Below, piece after piece: positions 15,973 to 25,108 of a DNA stretch of 64,000 nt. Below the pieces are notes generated by a model, which was not told the DNA's origin, searched no databases, and saw nothing but the letters and a program-made list of their open reading frames with translations. The DNA comes from DATDPM01 sp963841995 (lineage in GTDB: Bacteria; Pseudomonadota; Alphaproteobacteria; DATDPM01). The stretch is taken from positions 1 to 64,000 of the forward strand of contig CAWJEX010000003.1 in the NCBI GenBank assembly GCA_963841995.1, in the 5' to 3' direction. Position 1 is the first letter of the stretch. Each line of letters starts with the position of its first letter. The position numbers and the translations under genes were made by a program.

Positions 15973-17088
15973 TTACGGGGTTCGGTCGTGCTGGATAAAG
16001 CCGCCGCCAAGCACACGTTCGTCCCGGTAAAATACACAGGCCTGACCCGGGGCGATGGTTTGCGGCTCGGCGAGATCGACTTCGACCGAGCCGTCCGTAT
16101 GGCGGCGGAGATTAGCCGGAACCAGCGGCTGCGTCGAGCGCAGCTTGACCGAGAGGTCGGCATGATCCCCCTCGCCGCCCAGCCAATTCACGTCGGTCAC
16201 AAAAACGTGAGCACTTCCCAGTGCTTCCGCCGGACCGACGACGACGCGGCGTGCCTTGGGCTCGAGACGGACGACATAGAGCGGCGCGCTTTCGCCGCCG
16301 ACGTGAAGGCCGCGCCGCTGGCCAATGGTATAGTTCGTGACGCCATTGTGACGACCCAAAATTCGACCATCGATATGAACGATATCGCCTTCGGCGGCGG
16401 CATCCGGGCGCAGCTTTTCCACAACCCGGGCGTAATCGCCCTGGGGCACGAAACAGATGTCTTGGCTGTCGGGCTTCCCGGCGACGCTGAGTCCGAAACG
16501 GGCGGCATGGGCCCGGGTTTCCGCCTTGGTCAGCGCACCCAGCGGAAAGCGCAAAAACGACAATTGATCGCGGGTGGTTGCGAACAGGAAATAGCTCTGG
16601 TCGCGGGATAGGTCGCGCGCCCGGTGAAGCTCAGGGCCGTCGGGCCCGTCTTCCCGCCGCACGTAATGGCCGGTTGCCATCGCATCGGCGCCCAAATCGC
16701 GGGCGGTTTCCAAGAGATCGCGGAACTTGACCTTCTGATTGCAGCGCACGCACGGGATCGGGGTTTCGCCCCGAACATAGCTGTCGGCAAAGTCCTCGAT
16801 CACCGCTTGACGGAAGCGCTGCTCGTAGTCGAGCACGTAATGGGGAATGCCGAGATTGTCGGCGACCCGGCGCGCATCGTGAATATCGGCGCCGGCGCAG
16901 CACGCGCCCTTTCGCGCCATTGCGGCACCGTGATCGTAAAGTTGCAGGGTGATGCCCACCACGTCATAGCCCTGTTCGGCGAGCAACGCTGCCACCACCG
17001 AGCTATCGACGCCACCCGACATAGCGACGACGACCCGGGTCTGTTCCGGCGGCTTGGCGATGCCCAAAGAATTGAGAATAGTGGCCAT
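15973..17088 (-). CDS. mnmA: tRNA-specific 2-thiouridylase
   Basis: Cytosolic enzyme that thiolates U34 of Lys, Glu and Gln tRNAs with sulfur relayed from a cysteine desulfurase. It has the ATP-pyrophosphatase loop VVVAMSGGVDSSVVAALL, the catalytic cysteine pair in IPCVRCNQKVKF and SQDICFVPQGDY, YTIGQRRGL, and a C-terminal beta-barrel. Length 371 residues, normal. It follows iscX closely in the isc operon, which fits its need for IscS-derived sulfur. Confidence 0.95.
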   Translation of the reverse strand: MATILNSLGIAKPPEQTRVVVAMSGGVDSSVVAALLAEQGYDVVGITLQLYDHGAAMARKGACCAGADIHDARRVADNLGIPHYVLDYEQRFRQAVIEDFADSYVRGETPIPCVRCNQKVKFRDLLETARDLGADAMATGHYVRREDGPDGPELHRARDLSRDQSYFLFATTRDQLSFLRFPLGALTKAETRAHAARFGLSVAGKPDSQDICFVPQGDYARVVEKLRPDAAAEGDIVHIDGRILGRHNGVTNYTIGQRRGLHVGGESAPLYVVRLEPKARRVVVGPAEALGSAHVFVTDVNWLGGEGDHADLSVKLRSTQPLVPANLRRHTDGSVEVDLAEPQTIAPGQACVFYRDERVLGGGFIQHDRTP

Positions 17089-17097
17089 CGGGCGTTC

Positions 17098-17298
17098 TCA
17101 GCTGCGCTCGTCGATCCAGGCCATCTGGATCGCTTCCAGAATCTTCTCATTCGATTTTTTGGGATCGTCGGCGAATCCTGGAAGCGCCATCACCCAACGG
17201 TGCAAATCGGTGAAGCGCAAATTCACGTTGTCGACATCCGGATGATGCTCTTCGAGAGCGATCGCAATGTCCTGCACGTCGGTCCAGCGAAACCCCAT
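17098..17298 (-). CDS. iscX: IscX, Fe-S assembly accessory protein
   Basis: The 66-residue acidic protein MGFRWTDVQDIAIALEEHHP has the invariant W-x-D-x4-I-A start and the late ADDPKKSNEKILEAIQMAW of the IscX/YfhJ family. IscX binds IscS and iron and tunes cluster assembly. It lies between fdx and mnmA with tiny gaps, its usual place at the end of isc operons. A second ATG one codon upstream (17301) is equally possible. Confidence 0.92.
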   Translation of the reverse strand: MGFRWTDVQDIAIALEEHHPDVDNVNLRFTDLHRWVMALPGFADDPKKSNEKILEAIQMAWIDERS

Positions 17299-17309
17299 CA
17301 CCCCGGCCC

Positions 17310-17645
17310 CTATTTGTCGACCATCATGTTTCGGGTCGCAGCCGGAAGCTTCACGGTCAAGCCGTCAAGCTCATCGGTAATGATGATCTGGCAGCCGAGC
17401 CGCGACGTTTCGGTCAGGCCCCAGGCGAGATCGAGCATGTCTTCTTCGTCTTCGGTCGGGTCTTTCAATCGTTCGAAATCGTCGGGGTCGACGACGACAT
17501 GGCAGGTGGAACAGGCCAGCGACCCTTCGCAGGCGCCCTCCAGATCGATTTTATTGCGATGGGCGATTTCCAGCACGGAAAGGCCGATCGGCGCTTCGAC
17601 CTCGCGGCGCGTCCCATCCTGAAGAATAAAGGTCATTTTCGGCAT
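17310..17645 (-). CDS. fdx: ISC-type [2Fe-2S] ferredoxin
   Basis: Adrenodoxin-type ferredoxin that supplies electrons to cluster assembly. Cluster ligands are visible in GACEGSLACSTCHVVV (three cysteines, C-x5-C-x2-C) and in RLGCQIIITDEL (the fourth). The 111-residue length and the position between hscA and iscX are typical of the ISC system. Confidence 0.95.
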   Translation of the reverse strand: MPKMTFILQDGTRREVEAPIGLSVLEIAHRNKIDLEGACEGSLACSTCHVVVDPDDFERLKDPTEDEEDMLDLAWGLTETSRLGCQIIITDELDGLTVKLPAATRNMMVDK

Positions 17646-17674
17646 CGAGCTCTCTTACAAATTTCTTATTATGT

Positions 17675-19577
17675 TCACGATCCCGTGGCCGAAGAGCCTT
17701 CCAATTCGGCTACGGTCTTCCCTGCCAAGGCTTTGCGGATACCCCGGTCCATGCGCCGCTCGGCAAAGCCAAGGGTCGACGCCTCCAACGCCTCCAACGC
17801 CGCATTGAGCGCCTCGCGGTCCTCGCCGCGAAGGGCGGATTCGACCCTTTCGAGTTCCACCTCGATTGCCGCGCGCTCGGTGTTATCCAAAAGATCGCCG
17901 TCCACCGCAAGAGCTGATGTGACGGCATTGATCGCACGGCGTGCGTCGACCCGGGCTTCGACCAGCAGGCGCTTAACCATGTCGTCTTTGGCGTGGTCCA
18001 GGCTATCGCGGAGCATCCGGGCCATGTCGTCCTCGCTCAAGCCGTAGGAAGGCTTGACCTCGACCCGCTGGCTGACCCCTATCGTCTGTTCCTGGGCCGA
18101 AACCGCGAGTAGGCCGTCGGCGTCGATGGCGAAGGTGACGCGGATTCGCGCTGCCCCCGCCGTCATCGGCGGAATGCCGTGAAGCTCAAACCGGGCAAGC
18201 GAGCGGTTCTGATCGGCCAATTCGCGCTCGCCTTGGACCACGTGGATCATCATCGCGGTCTGGCCGTCCTGATAGGTGGTGAATTCCTGGGCTTGGGCAA
18301 CCGGGATCGGCGTGTTGCGCGAAATGAGCTTCTCGACGATGCCGCCCATGGTCTCGATGCCGAGGCTGAGCGGGATGACATCGAGCAGCAAGGTATCGGA
18401 ACCGGCGGTCAGGGCCTCGGCTTGGAGGGCGGCCCCCAGCGCTACGACTTCGTCCGGGTTGATATCGGCCAAGGGCTTCTTGCCGAAATATTCGCCGACG
18501 CGCTTCCGCACATAAGGGATGCGGGTCGAGCCGCCGACCAGGACCACGCCCTTCACTTCCGAAGGGGACAGCTTTGCGTCCTCGATCACACCGCGGCAGA
18601 TTTCGATGGTGCGATCCACATAGGGTGCGATCAGCTTTTCCAGTTCGGCGCGCGTGAGTTTATGGCGCGAGGGCTTGTCACCCGCGTCCAACACCCATTC
18701 GCCATTCTTGTGCTGCGACAGACATTCCTTGACGAGCCGTGCGGTCGCGAGAGTTCTGAGCCACCTCGCCAGGGGTCAAGGCATGTTCGCCGAGTTCGCC
18801 GGCCCGCTCCCGCAAAAATCGCTCGGCTACGGCGTGATCGAAATCGTCGCCGCCCAGCGCCGAATCGCCGCCGGTCGCCAATACCTGAAATACGCCCTTT
18901 TCCAGACGCAGCAGCGAGACGTCGAAGGTCCCGCCGCCAAGATCATAGACGACATAAAGGCCTTCGGCGTCCTTGTCCAAACCGTAAGCGAGCGCTGCCG
19001 CCGTCGGCTCGTTGACCAAGCGCAAGACCTCGAGACCGGCCAAGCGGCCGGCATCCTTGGTGGCAACGCGGGCCGCATCGTCGAAATAGGCGGGCACCGT
19101 AATGACGGCGCGGGCGATTTCATGGCCGAGCGCTTCTTCGGCCTGGTATTTCAGGGCTTTCAAAATCTCGGCGGAGATCTCGACCGGAGTCAGGCGCCGT
19201 CCGGAAATTTTCAGGCGCACCATCGCCGATTCGCCCGATGCGGCCTCGGCCACTTCAAAGGGCAGCGCGCCGGCGAGTTTCTTGATGTCTTCAACGCCGC
19301 GGCCCATGAGCCGTTTGATCGAGCTGACGACCCAACCGGGATTTTCGAGCAATTCGCGGCGCGCTTCCTCGCCGACCGTTACCGTTCCGTCCGGCGCATA
19401 CGCGACGACTGACGGAACAAGCGCACGGCCACGGACATCGCGAATGACTTCGGGCTTGTTGCCAGTCGAAATCGCCACCACCGAATTGGTCGTTCCCAGA
19501 TCGATTCCCACCGCCAGGCGTTTATCGCCCTCATGGGGCAGCGGGGTATCACCGGCCTCACGGAGTTGAATCAGCAT
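17675..19577 (-). CDS. hscA: HscA, Hsp70-type Fe-S chaperone, one frameshift
   Basis: DnaK-like ATPase that releases clusters from IscU with HscB. N-terminal half: VGIDLGTTNSVVA, YVVYDLGGGTFDVSLLRL. C-terminal half: VVLVGGSTRIPYVRKRVG, the peptide-binding domain with LLLDVIPLSLGIETMGG, and a helical lid. The coding frame is broken near 18751-18758: one side reads GEVAQNSRDR, and the other, after one base, reads LATARLVKECLSQHKNGEW, which continues the family sequence. I treat it as one gene. The start overlaps the end of hscB by 7 bases. Confidence 0.92.
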
Positions 19578-20215
19578 GGAGTCCTCGAAAGGCGCGCCCG
19601 CGCCTCTTCGGTCAGTTTGTTCAAATATTTGAGCCGCGTGGTCAAGCGTTTTGCGTCCTCAAGATCGCCGGTTGCAAAGGCATTGCCGAGCGCTCCAACG
19701 CAAGCCTTGGCATTGGCACCGGCCTCGCCGGCGATTTTCGAAATTTCTTCCGGCGAGCCAGCCTGCGCCAAGGCTTCGCGGCGTTCCAGAGATTCCATCA
19801 GGAGTTCCGGATCATTCACCGTGCCCGAGGTCTCGGTTGGCGCTTCGATTCCCGCGAGCTGCAATAAATAAGCGGCGCGCGACAAAGGATCTCGCAGAGT
19901 TTGATAGGCCTCGTTGAGCGCAGTCGCCTGAGCCAAGGACGCCGCCCGTTCGGTTGCCGTGCGGCTGGCAAAACGGTCGGGATGCAAGCGCGCTTGAAGA
20001 TCGAAATAATGGCGGGACAGAACGTCGTCGCCGATTTCAAAACCGCGGTTTATACCGAGGCGCTGAAAGTGATCCGCGGCATGGGGCGGCTGGACGATGC
20101 CGCAGGTCGTGCAGAACAACGCACCGGCCTCGACCGGACCCTTGCAGGACCAGCACATCGCAAGCTTGCCGTCGCTACGTTCGAGAGTCTGCCGATCCGC
20201 CATCGTGTTCATCAC
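19571..20215 (-). CDS. hscB: HscB, J-domain co-chaperone with N-terminal zinc finger
   Basis: Partner of HscA that delivers IscU. An N-terminal CWSC...CTTC zinc ribbon (as in many alphaproteobacterial and mitochondrial forms) is followed by the J domain with LHPDRFAS and a C-terminal IscU-binding helical domain (LLMESLERREALAQAGS). The frame allows starts at 20215 or at the methionine of MADRQTLERSDG (20203); I keep the longer. It is translationally coupled to hscA. Confidence 0.92.
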   Translation of the reverse strand: MMNTMADRQTLERSDGKLAMCWSCKGPVEAGALFCTTCGIVQPPHAADHFQRLGINRGFEIGDDVLSRHYFDLQARLHPDRFASRTATERAASLAQATALNEAYQTLRDPLSRAAYLLQLAGIEAPTETSGTVNDPELLMESLERREALAQAGSPEEISKIAGEAGANAKACVGALGNAFATGDLEDAKRLTTRLKYLNKLTEEARARLSRTPC

Positions 20216-20350
20216 AAATAACTCATCGCGCCCGGTTACCGGCTGGGAGCGTCCATCAATCCGGCGGTCAAGAGGATTTCGATTTAAACCCGGCGCCCGT
20301 CCGGGTTCGGGCTGCGGCGTTCAAATGCGGCCAATTGGGACATGGCCGGA

Positions 20351-20683
20351 TTAAACATGAAATGATTCGCCGCAACCGCACCGGCCTTTTTCGTTCGGGT
20401 TGGTGAAGACGAACCCCGATTGCAGCTTATCCGCGACGTAATCCATTTGGGTGCCGATGATAAATAACGTGGCCTTGGGATCGATGAAAACCGTGACACC
20501 TTTTTCTTCGACGACTTCGTCATGAGCACCTTTTTCATCGGCGTATTCGAGCGTGTAGGACAATCCCGAACAACCCTTGGTGCGGATGCCGACGCGCACC
20601 CCCGCGGCCGGCTTGCCGCGGCTCGCCAAAAGCTGTCGCACGCGTTCCGCGGCGGCATCAGTAATACTGAGAATCGGCGCCAT
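20351..20683 (-). CDS. iscA: IscA, A-type Fe-S carrier
   Basis: The 110-residue protein from the ATG at 20683 has the three A-type cysteines: GIRTKGCSGLSY and GRCGCGESFHV. It carries iron or clusters between IscU and target proteins. The longer open frame upstream overlaps iscU in another frame and is not used. Its place between iscU and hscB is canonical. Confidence 0.95.
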   Translation of the reverse strand: MAPILSITDAAAERVRQLLASRGKPAAGVRVGIRTKGCSGLSYTLEYADEKGAHDEVVEEKGVTVFIDPKATLFIIGTQMDYVADKLQSGFVFTNPNEKGRCGCGESFHV

Positions 20684-20706
20684 TATTTTTCCGTTGTCCG
20701 TTGTTG

Positions 20707-21114
20707 TTATTCTGCCGCTTCGGGCTTTGCTTTCTTGGCCTGCTTCTCGCGATAGTCGTGTACCGCCGCCTTGATCGCATCTTCGGCCAAAACCGAGCAA
20801 TGGATTTTGACCGGCGGAAGCGCAAGATGCTGCGCAATTTCGGTGTTCTTGATCGTCTCGGCCTCGTCCAATGTCCTGCCCTTCACCCATTCGGTGATAA
20901 GCGAGCTCGAGGCAATGGCGGAGCCGCAGCCGAAGGTCTTGAACTTGGCGTCTTCGATGACGCCCTCCGGGCTCACCTTGATCTGAAGCTTCATGACGTC
21001 GCCGCACGCCGGCGCGCCGACAAGACCGGTGCCCACATCCGCCGCGTTCTTATCCAGCGACCCGATATTGCGCGGATTCTCGTAATGATCGATCAACTTC
21101 TCGCCATAGGCCAT
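20707..21114 (-). CDS. iscU: IscU, Fe-S cluster scaffold
   Basis: Scaffold on which [2Fe-2S] clusters are built. The three cysteines are in VGAPACGDVMKL, FKTFGCGSAIASSS and VKIHCSVLAEDA; the HscA-recognised LPPVK precedes the last. The C-terminus has a short basic/alanine tail (KQAKKAKPEAAE). The 135-residue length is normal. It is followed 23 bases later by iscA. Confidence 0.97.
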   Translation of the reverse strand: MAYGEKLIDHYENPRNIGSLDKNAADVGTGLVGAPACGDVMKLQIKVSPEGVIEDAKFKTFGCGSAIASSSLITEWVKGRTLDEAETIKNTEIAQHLALPPVKIHCSVLAEDAIKAAVHDYREKQAKKAKPEAAE

Positions 21115-21181
21115 TTCCGTACTCCTTTACTTTTTTATTTTACGCGGAAGCTTGCGCCGCACCGTAATTTTCGTGCCGCCG

Positions 21182-22414
21182 TCAATGCGCGGCCCATTCG
21201 ATCGATTTAATGTCGATCCCTTCTTGCGCCATTTCCCAAAGCGGGCTCATTTCCCGCAACCGCTTGACTTGGGCCACGATCTCGGAGACCGCGTAATCGA
21301 CGTCTTCCTCGGTGGTGAACCGGCCAAAGCCGATGCGAAGGCTCGTATGGGCCAGCTCTTCCTCGACGCCCAGCGCCCGGAGCACGTAAGACGGCTCCAG
21401 CGAGGCCGAGGTGCAGGCGGATCCCGACGAGACCGACAAATTCTTGATGCCCATGACCAGCGACTCGCCCTCGACATAGGCAAAGGAAATATTGAGATTG
21501 CCGGGGATCCGCTGTTCGAGATCGCCATTCAAATATACCGAGGGCAACTCCTCCGTGATGCGCGTGTAAAAGCGGTCGCGCAGGTAATGCAGACGCTCGC
21601 TTTCCGCCGCCATCTCGTTTCTCGCAATCTCGCAAGCGACACCCAAGCCGACGCAAAGCGGCGTCGGCAGCGTGCCCGACCGCATGCCGCGTTCTTGGCC
21701 GCCGCCGCTCATCAGGGCCTGAAGCCGCACCCGCGGCTTGCGCCGCACGTACAGCGCACCGATGCCCTTCGGCCCGTAAAGCTTGTGACCCGAGATGCTC
21801 ATGAGGTCGATGTTCATCGCGTTCACGTCGAGCGGAATTTTGCCCACCGCCTGCGCGCCATCGGTATGAAAGAACACGCCTTTGCTCCGGCACAGCGCGC
21901 CGATCTCCTTGAGCGGCTGGATCACGCCGATCTCGTTATTGACCGCCATGATCGAGACCAGAACCGTCTTATCGGTGATGGCGGCTTCCAGTTCTTCGAG
22001 CCGGATCAGACCATTCTGCTGAACCGGCAGATAAGTAACCTCGAAGCCTTCCTGCTGCAGATGGCGGCAGGAATCGAGCACGCATTTATGTTCGGTCCCG
22101 CAGGTAATGATGTGGTTCTTGCGTTCCTTATAGAAATGAGCGACGCCCTTGATGGCGAGATTGTTCGATTCCGTGGCGCCGGAGGTGAAAATGATCTCCT
22201 TGGCATCGGCGCCGATAATCGCCGCCACCTGCTCGCGCGCTTTTTCCACCGCTTCTTCCGCTTCCCAGCCATAGATATGGCTGCGCGAATGCGGGTTGCC
22301 GTATTTCTCGGTGAAATAGGGCAGCATCGCCTCGACCACGCGGGGATCAGTCGGCGTCGTCGCCTGGTAATCGAGATAGACCGGCATCCGGCGATTTTGC
22401 TGTGCAACGTTCAT
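21182..22414 (-). CDS. iscS: IscS, cysteine desulfurase
   Basis: PLP enzyme that removes sulfur from cysteine for cluster and thio-tRNA synthesis. Signatures: YLDYQATTPTDPRV, FTSGATESNNLAIKG, the PLP lysine in MSISGHKLYGPKGIGALY, and the mobile-loop cysteine in SSGSACTSASLEPSYVLRAL. It is a group I (IscS-like) form by its long C-terminal extension (PLWEMAQEGIDIKSIEW), the segment that docks IscU. It lies between a second desulfurase gene and iscU. Confidence 0.97.
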   Translation of the reverse strand: MNVAQQNRRMPVYLDYQATTPTDPRVVEAMLPYFTEKYGNPHSRSHIYGWEAEEAVEKAREQVAAIIGADAKEIIFTSGATESNNLAIKGVAHFYKERKNHIITCGTEHKCVLDSCRHLQQEGFEVTYLPVQQNGLIRLEELEAAITDKTVLVSIMAVNNEIGVIQPLKEIGALCRSKGVFFHTDGAQAVGKIPLDVNAMNIDLMSISGHKLYGPKGIGALYVRRKPRVRLQALMSGGGQERGMRSGTLPTPLCVGLGVACEIARNEMAAESERLHYLRDRFYTRITEELPSVYLNGDLEQRIPGNLNISFAYVEGESLVMGIKNLSVSSGSACTSASLEPSYVLRALGVEEELAHTSLRIGFGRFTTEEDVDYAVSEIVAQVKRLREMSPLWEMAQEGIDIKSIEWAAH

Positions 22415-22444
22415 GGCTTCCGCGTTTCCTTTCTTCTTCCTTGT

Positions 22445-23560
22445 TCAGGCAGCCGGCGCCTCAGCAGGCACCCGCCGCATCGCGTACAAACCGCTCCAAG
22501 TCTCTACAAATCGATCGATGTCTTCTTCGCTATTCGTCCAGCCCAAACTGACTCGCACCGCCGAATAGGCCAATTTCTCGTCGGCACCCATCGCCAGCAG
22601 CACATGGGATGGCTCGACCTTGCCCGACGAGCAGGCAGCACCCGCGCTGATCGCTATTCCCGCCAGATCGAACGCCATGACCTGAATTTCGCTCGACACG
22701 CCGGGCATCGCGATCAGCGAGGTGTTGGCAATCCGCGGCGCAGCCGCGCCGAAAATGATCGCCTCGGGCGCCAGTCGCTTGATCCGCTGCTCGAGCCCAT
22801 CGCGCAACCCCGCCATCTTCGCGTCGTCGACCGGATTTTCGCGCGCCAGCTTCGCCGCAAAACCGAAGCCGGTGATCCCCGAGACATTCTCGGTGCCGGC
22901 ACGCCGGCCTCGTTCCTGGCCGCCGCCCTTGATCATCGCGTCGAGCAAAACATGGGGCGCCACATAGAGCGCGCCCACACCTTGCGGCCCGCCGAACTTA
23001 TGCGCCGAAATCGAAAGCAAATCGCAGCCCAGCGCCGCTACGTCCACCGTAATTTTTCCTGCCGACTGCACCGCATCGCAATGGAAGAGGGCGCCGAAGC
23101 GATGGGCGATCGCCGCCGCCTTCGCCGCCGGCTGAATAACGCCGGTCTCATTATTCGCCTGCATCACGGAAACCAGCGTACGGCGCGTGTCGACCGCCAG
23201 CATCGCTTCCAAGGCCGCGAGATCAACCAATCCGTCGCCGTTGGCCGGTAAAAGCTCGGCGTCCGCATTGTGCAAAACCGAATCGTGCTCGATCGCGGAA
23301 ACGATGACCCGCCGGCAATCCACGCCCTTCAGCGCCAACGCGTTAGCTTCGGTCCCGCTGCCCGTGAATACGATGGTTTCTGGTTCGGCATTGATAAGCC
23401 TTGCCACTTCGTTCCGCGCGTCTTCGACCGCGCGTCGCGCCCGCCGTCCGAATCCATGGACCGACGACGGATTGCCGCCGATACCAAGCGCCGCCGTCAT
23501 CGCCTCGGCCACGCCGGGCCGCGCTGGTGAAGTTGCGTTATGGTCGAGATAGACCGTCAT
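22445..23560 (-). CDS. second cysteine desulfurase (NifS/IscS-like)
   Basis: PLP desulfurase of 371 residues, clearly a paralogue of the adjacent iscS: YLDHNATSPARPGV, FTGSGTEANALALKG, PLP lysine in LSISAHKFGGPQGVGALYV, catalytic cysteine in AGAACSSGKVEPSHVLLAM. It lacks the IscU-docking C-terminal extension of IscS, and its active loop differs (ACSSGKVEPS against ACTSASLEPS). It may serve another acceptor or be a regulatory duplicate. Tandem pairs iscR-nifS-like-iscS are known in several alphaproteobacteria. It sits 26 bases after iscR. Confidence 0.93.
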   Translation of the reverse strand: MTVYLDHNATSPARPGVAEAMTAALGIGGNPSSVHGFGRRARRAVEDARNEVARLINAEPETIVFTGSGTEANALALKGVDCRRVIVSAIEHDSVLHNADAELLPANGDGLVDLAALEAMLAVDTRRTLVSVMQANNETGVIQPAAKAAAIAHRFGALFHCDAVQSAGKITVDVAALGCDLLSISAHKFGGPQGVGALYVAPHVLLDAMIKGGGQERGRRAGTENVSGITGFGFAAKLARENPVDDAKMAGLRDGLEQRIKRLAPEAIIFGAAAPRIANTSLIAMPGVSSEIQVMAFDLAGIAISAGAACSSGKVEPSHVLLAMGADEKLAYSAVRVSLGWTNSEEDIDRFVETWSGLYAMRRVPAEAPAA

Positions 23561-23586
23561 TTTGGTTCCGATGACTCCGACCCTGT

Positions 23587-24075
23587 TTACTGCGCCGCCG
23601 CAACCTGGGGCGTCGCCGCTGCATCTTCGGCTTGTTCATCGCTACGCAGGCCGCTGGTTCCCAGAATTCGCCGCTCGCGCACATCGGCAAGCGAGACCGC
23701 GCTCAAATACAAATGAATCTGATGGCCGAGCTCTTCCCACAAATCATGGGTAAGGCAACGGCTCTTATTGGAGCGGCAGCCTTCCGGCGAGCCGGTGGCA
23801 CATCGAGTCGCCCGGATGGGCTCATCCACCGCCAGAATAATGTCGGAAATGCGCGTCACTTCCGCGGTGTGGGCCAGCATGTAGCCGCCGCCCGGTCCGC
23901 GCACACTTCTCACTAATCCGCCCTTACGCAGTTTGGCGAAAAGCTGTTCGAGATAAGAGAGAGAAATCTCCTGTCGCTCGGCAATATCGGCCAGCGCCAC
24001 CGGCTTGCCATTGCTGCGGCACGCGAGATCGACCATCGCCATCACGGCGTACCGCCCTTTCGTGCTCAGTCTCAC
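23587..24075 (-). CDS. iscR: IscR, Rrf2-family Fe-S regulator
   Basis: The winged-helix repressor senses cluster supply through a [2Fe-2S] cluster. The N-terminal VRLSTKGRYAVMAMVDLA, the recognition helix ISLSYLEQLFAKLRKGGLVRS, the wing GPGGGYML and the three cysteines in RCATGSPEGCRSNKSRCLTH are all present. The GTG at 24075 is chosen because AAAGGAG lies just upstream and the family starts at this (M/V)RLSTKGRYAV; the open frame reaches 24120 but would overlap cysE. The acidic/alanine C-terminal tail is variable in the family. Confidence 0.93.
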   Translation of the reverse strand: MRLSTKGRYAVMAMVDLACRSNGKPVALADIAERQEISLSYLEQLFAKLRKGGLVRSVRGPGGGYMLAHTAEVTRISDIILAVDEPIRATRCATGSPEGCRSNKSRCLTHDLWEELGHQIHLYLSAVSLADVRERRILGTSGLRSDEQAEDAAATPQVAAAQ

Positions 24076-24103
24076 TGTCCGTCTCCTTTGCCTCTGCTTC
24101 CGG

Positions 24104-24910
24104 TCAGTGGTTTTCGCCAACGACCGAGATCTTCACGATGCGGGCCGACCCCGCCTCGTCCACTTCCGTATTGGCGGCTCGTAACTCGGGCAATGACGGC
24201 ACATCCGCCTGATGTTCGAGTTCCGTAACCCGCGCCTGCAATGTGCTCACACGTTCCGTCAATGTCTCCACCGCCCGAACCAGGGGATCGACGAGGTCCA
24301 ATGTCGGCGTGCCATAGGCGACGAATTCATGGGTCTCGCCGCATTTGCCGCTCGCGCAAATCCGGCCTGGATTGCCGATCACTTTGGCGCCGGCGGGAAC
24401 ATCCTTGACCACCACGCTGTTGGCGCCGATTCGCGAGTCTTCGCCTATCGTGATCGGCCCCAAAACCTGTGCACCGGCGCCGATGATCGCGCCGTTCTTG
24501 ATGGTAGGATGGCGCTTCTGATCCCGCTGCGCACTTGAATTGACGGCGGGGGAGATGCCGCCGAGCGTCACCGCTTGATACAGCGTCACGTCGTCGCCGA
24601 TTTCGGCGGTCTCGCCGATCACCACGCCCATCCCGTGATCGATGAAAAAGCGGCGGCCGATGATCGCCGCGGGATGGATTTCGATTCCGGTCAAAAACCG
24701 GGAGGTTTGGGAAAGCCCGCGCGCGATCACTTTGAATCCGCGGCGCCACAGCGCATGGGACAGGCGATGCCACAGCACCGCATGCAGACCGGGATAATAG
24801 AGCACGACCTCAAGGCGGGAGTGAGCCGCCGGATCCCGGGCAATGGCCGCATCGATATCCTCGCCAAGCGTCTTGAACATTCTTTGTCCCACCATGATAT
24901 GATCCGCCAC
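24104..24910 (-). CDS. cysE: serine O-acetyltransferase, first gene of the isc operon
   Basis: Makes O-acetylserine, the precursor of cysteine. It has the left-handed beta-helix hexapeptide repeats (IEIHPAAIIGRRFFIDHGMG, VVIGETAEIGDDVTLYQAVT) with the catalytic histidines, and GVIGNPGRI-like ending VIGNPGRICASG. A C-terminal extension after YGTPTLDL forms a probable coiled coil (AVETLTERVSTLQARVTELE). It lies 28 bases upstream of iscR, so sulfur-substrate supply is tied to cluster biosynthesis. Confidence 0.93.
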   Translation of the reverse strand: MADHIMVGQRMFKTLGEDIDAAIARDPAAHSRLEVVLYYPGLHAVLWHRLSHALWRRGFKVIARGLSQTSRFLTGIEIHPAAIIGRRFFIDHGMGVVIGETAEIGDDVTLYQAVTLGGISPAVNSSAQRDQKRHPTIKNGAIIGAGAQVLGPITIGEDSRIGANSVVVKDVPAGAKVIGNPGRICASGKCGETHEFVAYGTPTLDLVDPLVRAVETLTERVSTLQARVTELEHQADVPSLPELRAANTEVDEAGSARIVKISVVGENH

Positions 24911-24970
24911 CTGATGCGCCGTTTCGCGGAAACTCTAGCGTTTCGGCCGGAAGTCCCTCGGGTGATGAGT

Positions 24971-25001
24971 CATTTAGGGTACCCGAGTAAATTAGTCAAG
25001 A
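24971..25001 (-). promoter_or_regulatory. cysE-isc promoter with embedded IscR-type palindrome
   Basis: On the minus strand TTGACT (24999-24994) is followed after 17 bases by TAAATG (24976-24971), a good sigma-70-like spacing, about 60 bases upstream of cysE. Overlapping it is CTTGACTAATTTACTCGGG, a near palindrome (CYYGASTAA-TTASTCRRG) like the type I IscR operator of enterobacteria. Holo-IscR bound there would cover the -35 and spacer, giving autorepression of the whole operon. Confidence 0.6.
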
Positions 25002-25108
25002 TTTGGCGTTCGTTTTGTGATGACGGTAACTCAATACCATTATTAAGGGTTGTTAGTGGTTGCCTGCGCCGGGCAACGCCAGTCTTCAGCAGTAGATAAA
25101 GGACGGAA

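Noticed and set aside
21152..23251. A 699-codon plus-strand open frame opposite iscS and the second desulfurase
   Set aside because: It is the antisense shadow of two GC-rich PLP enzyme genes with full family motifs; its own protein is arginine/histidine-rich nonsense.
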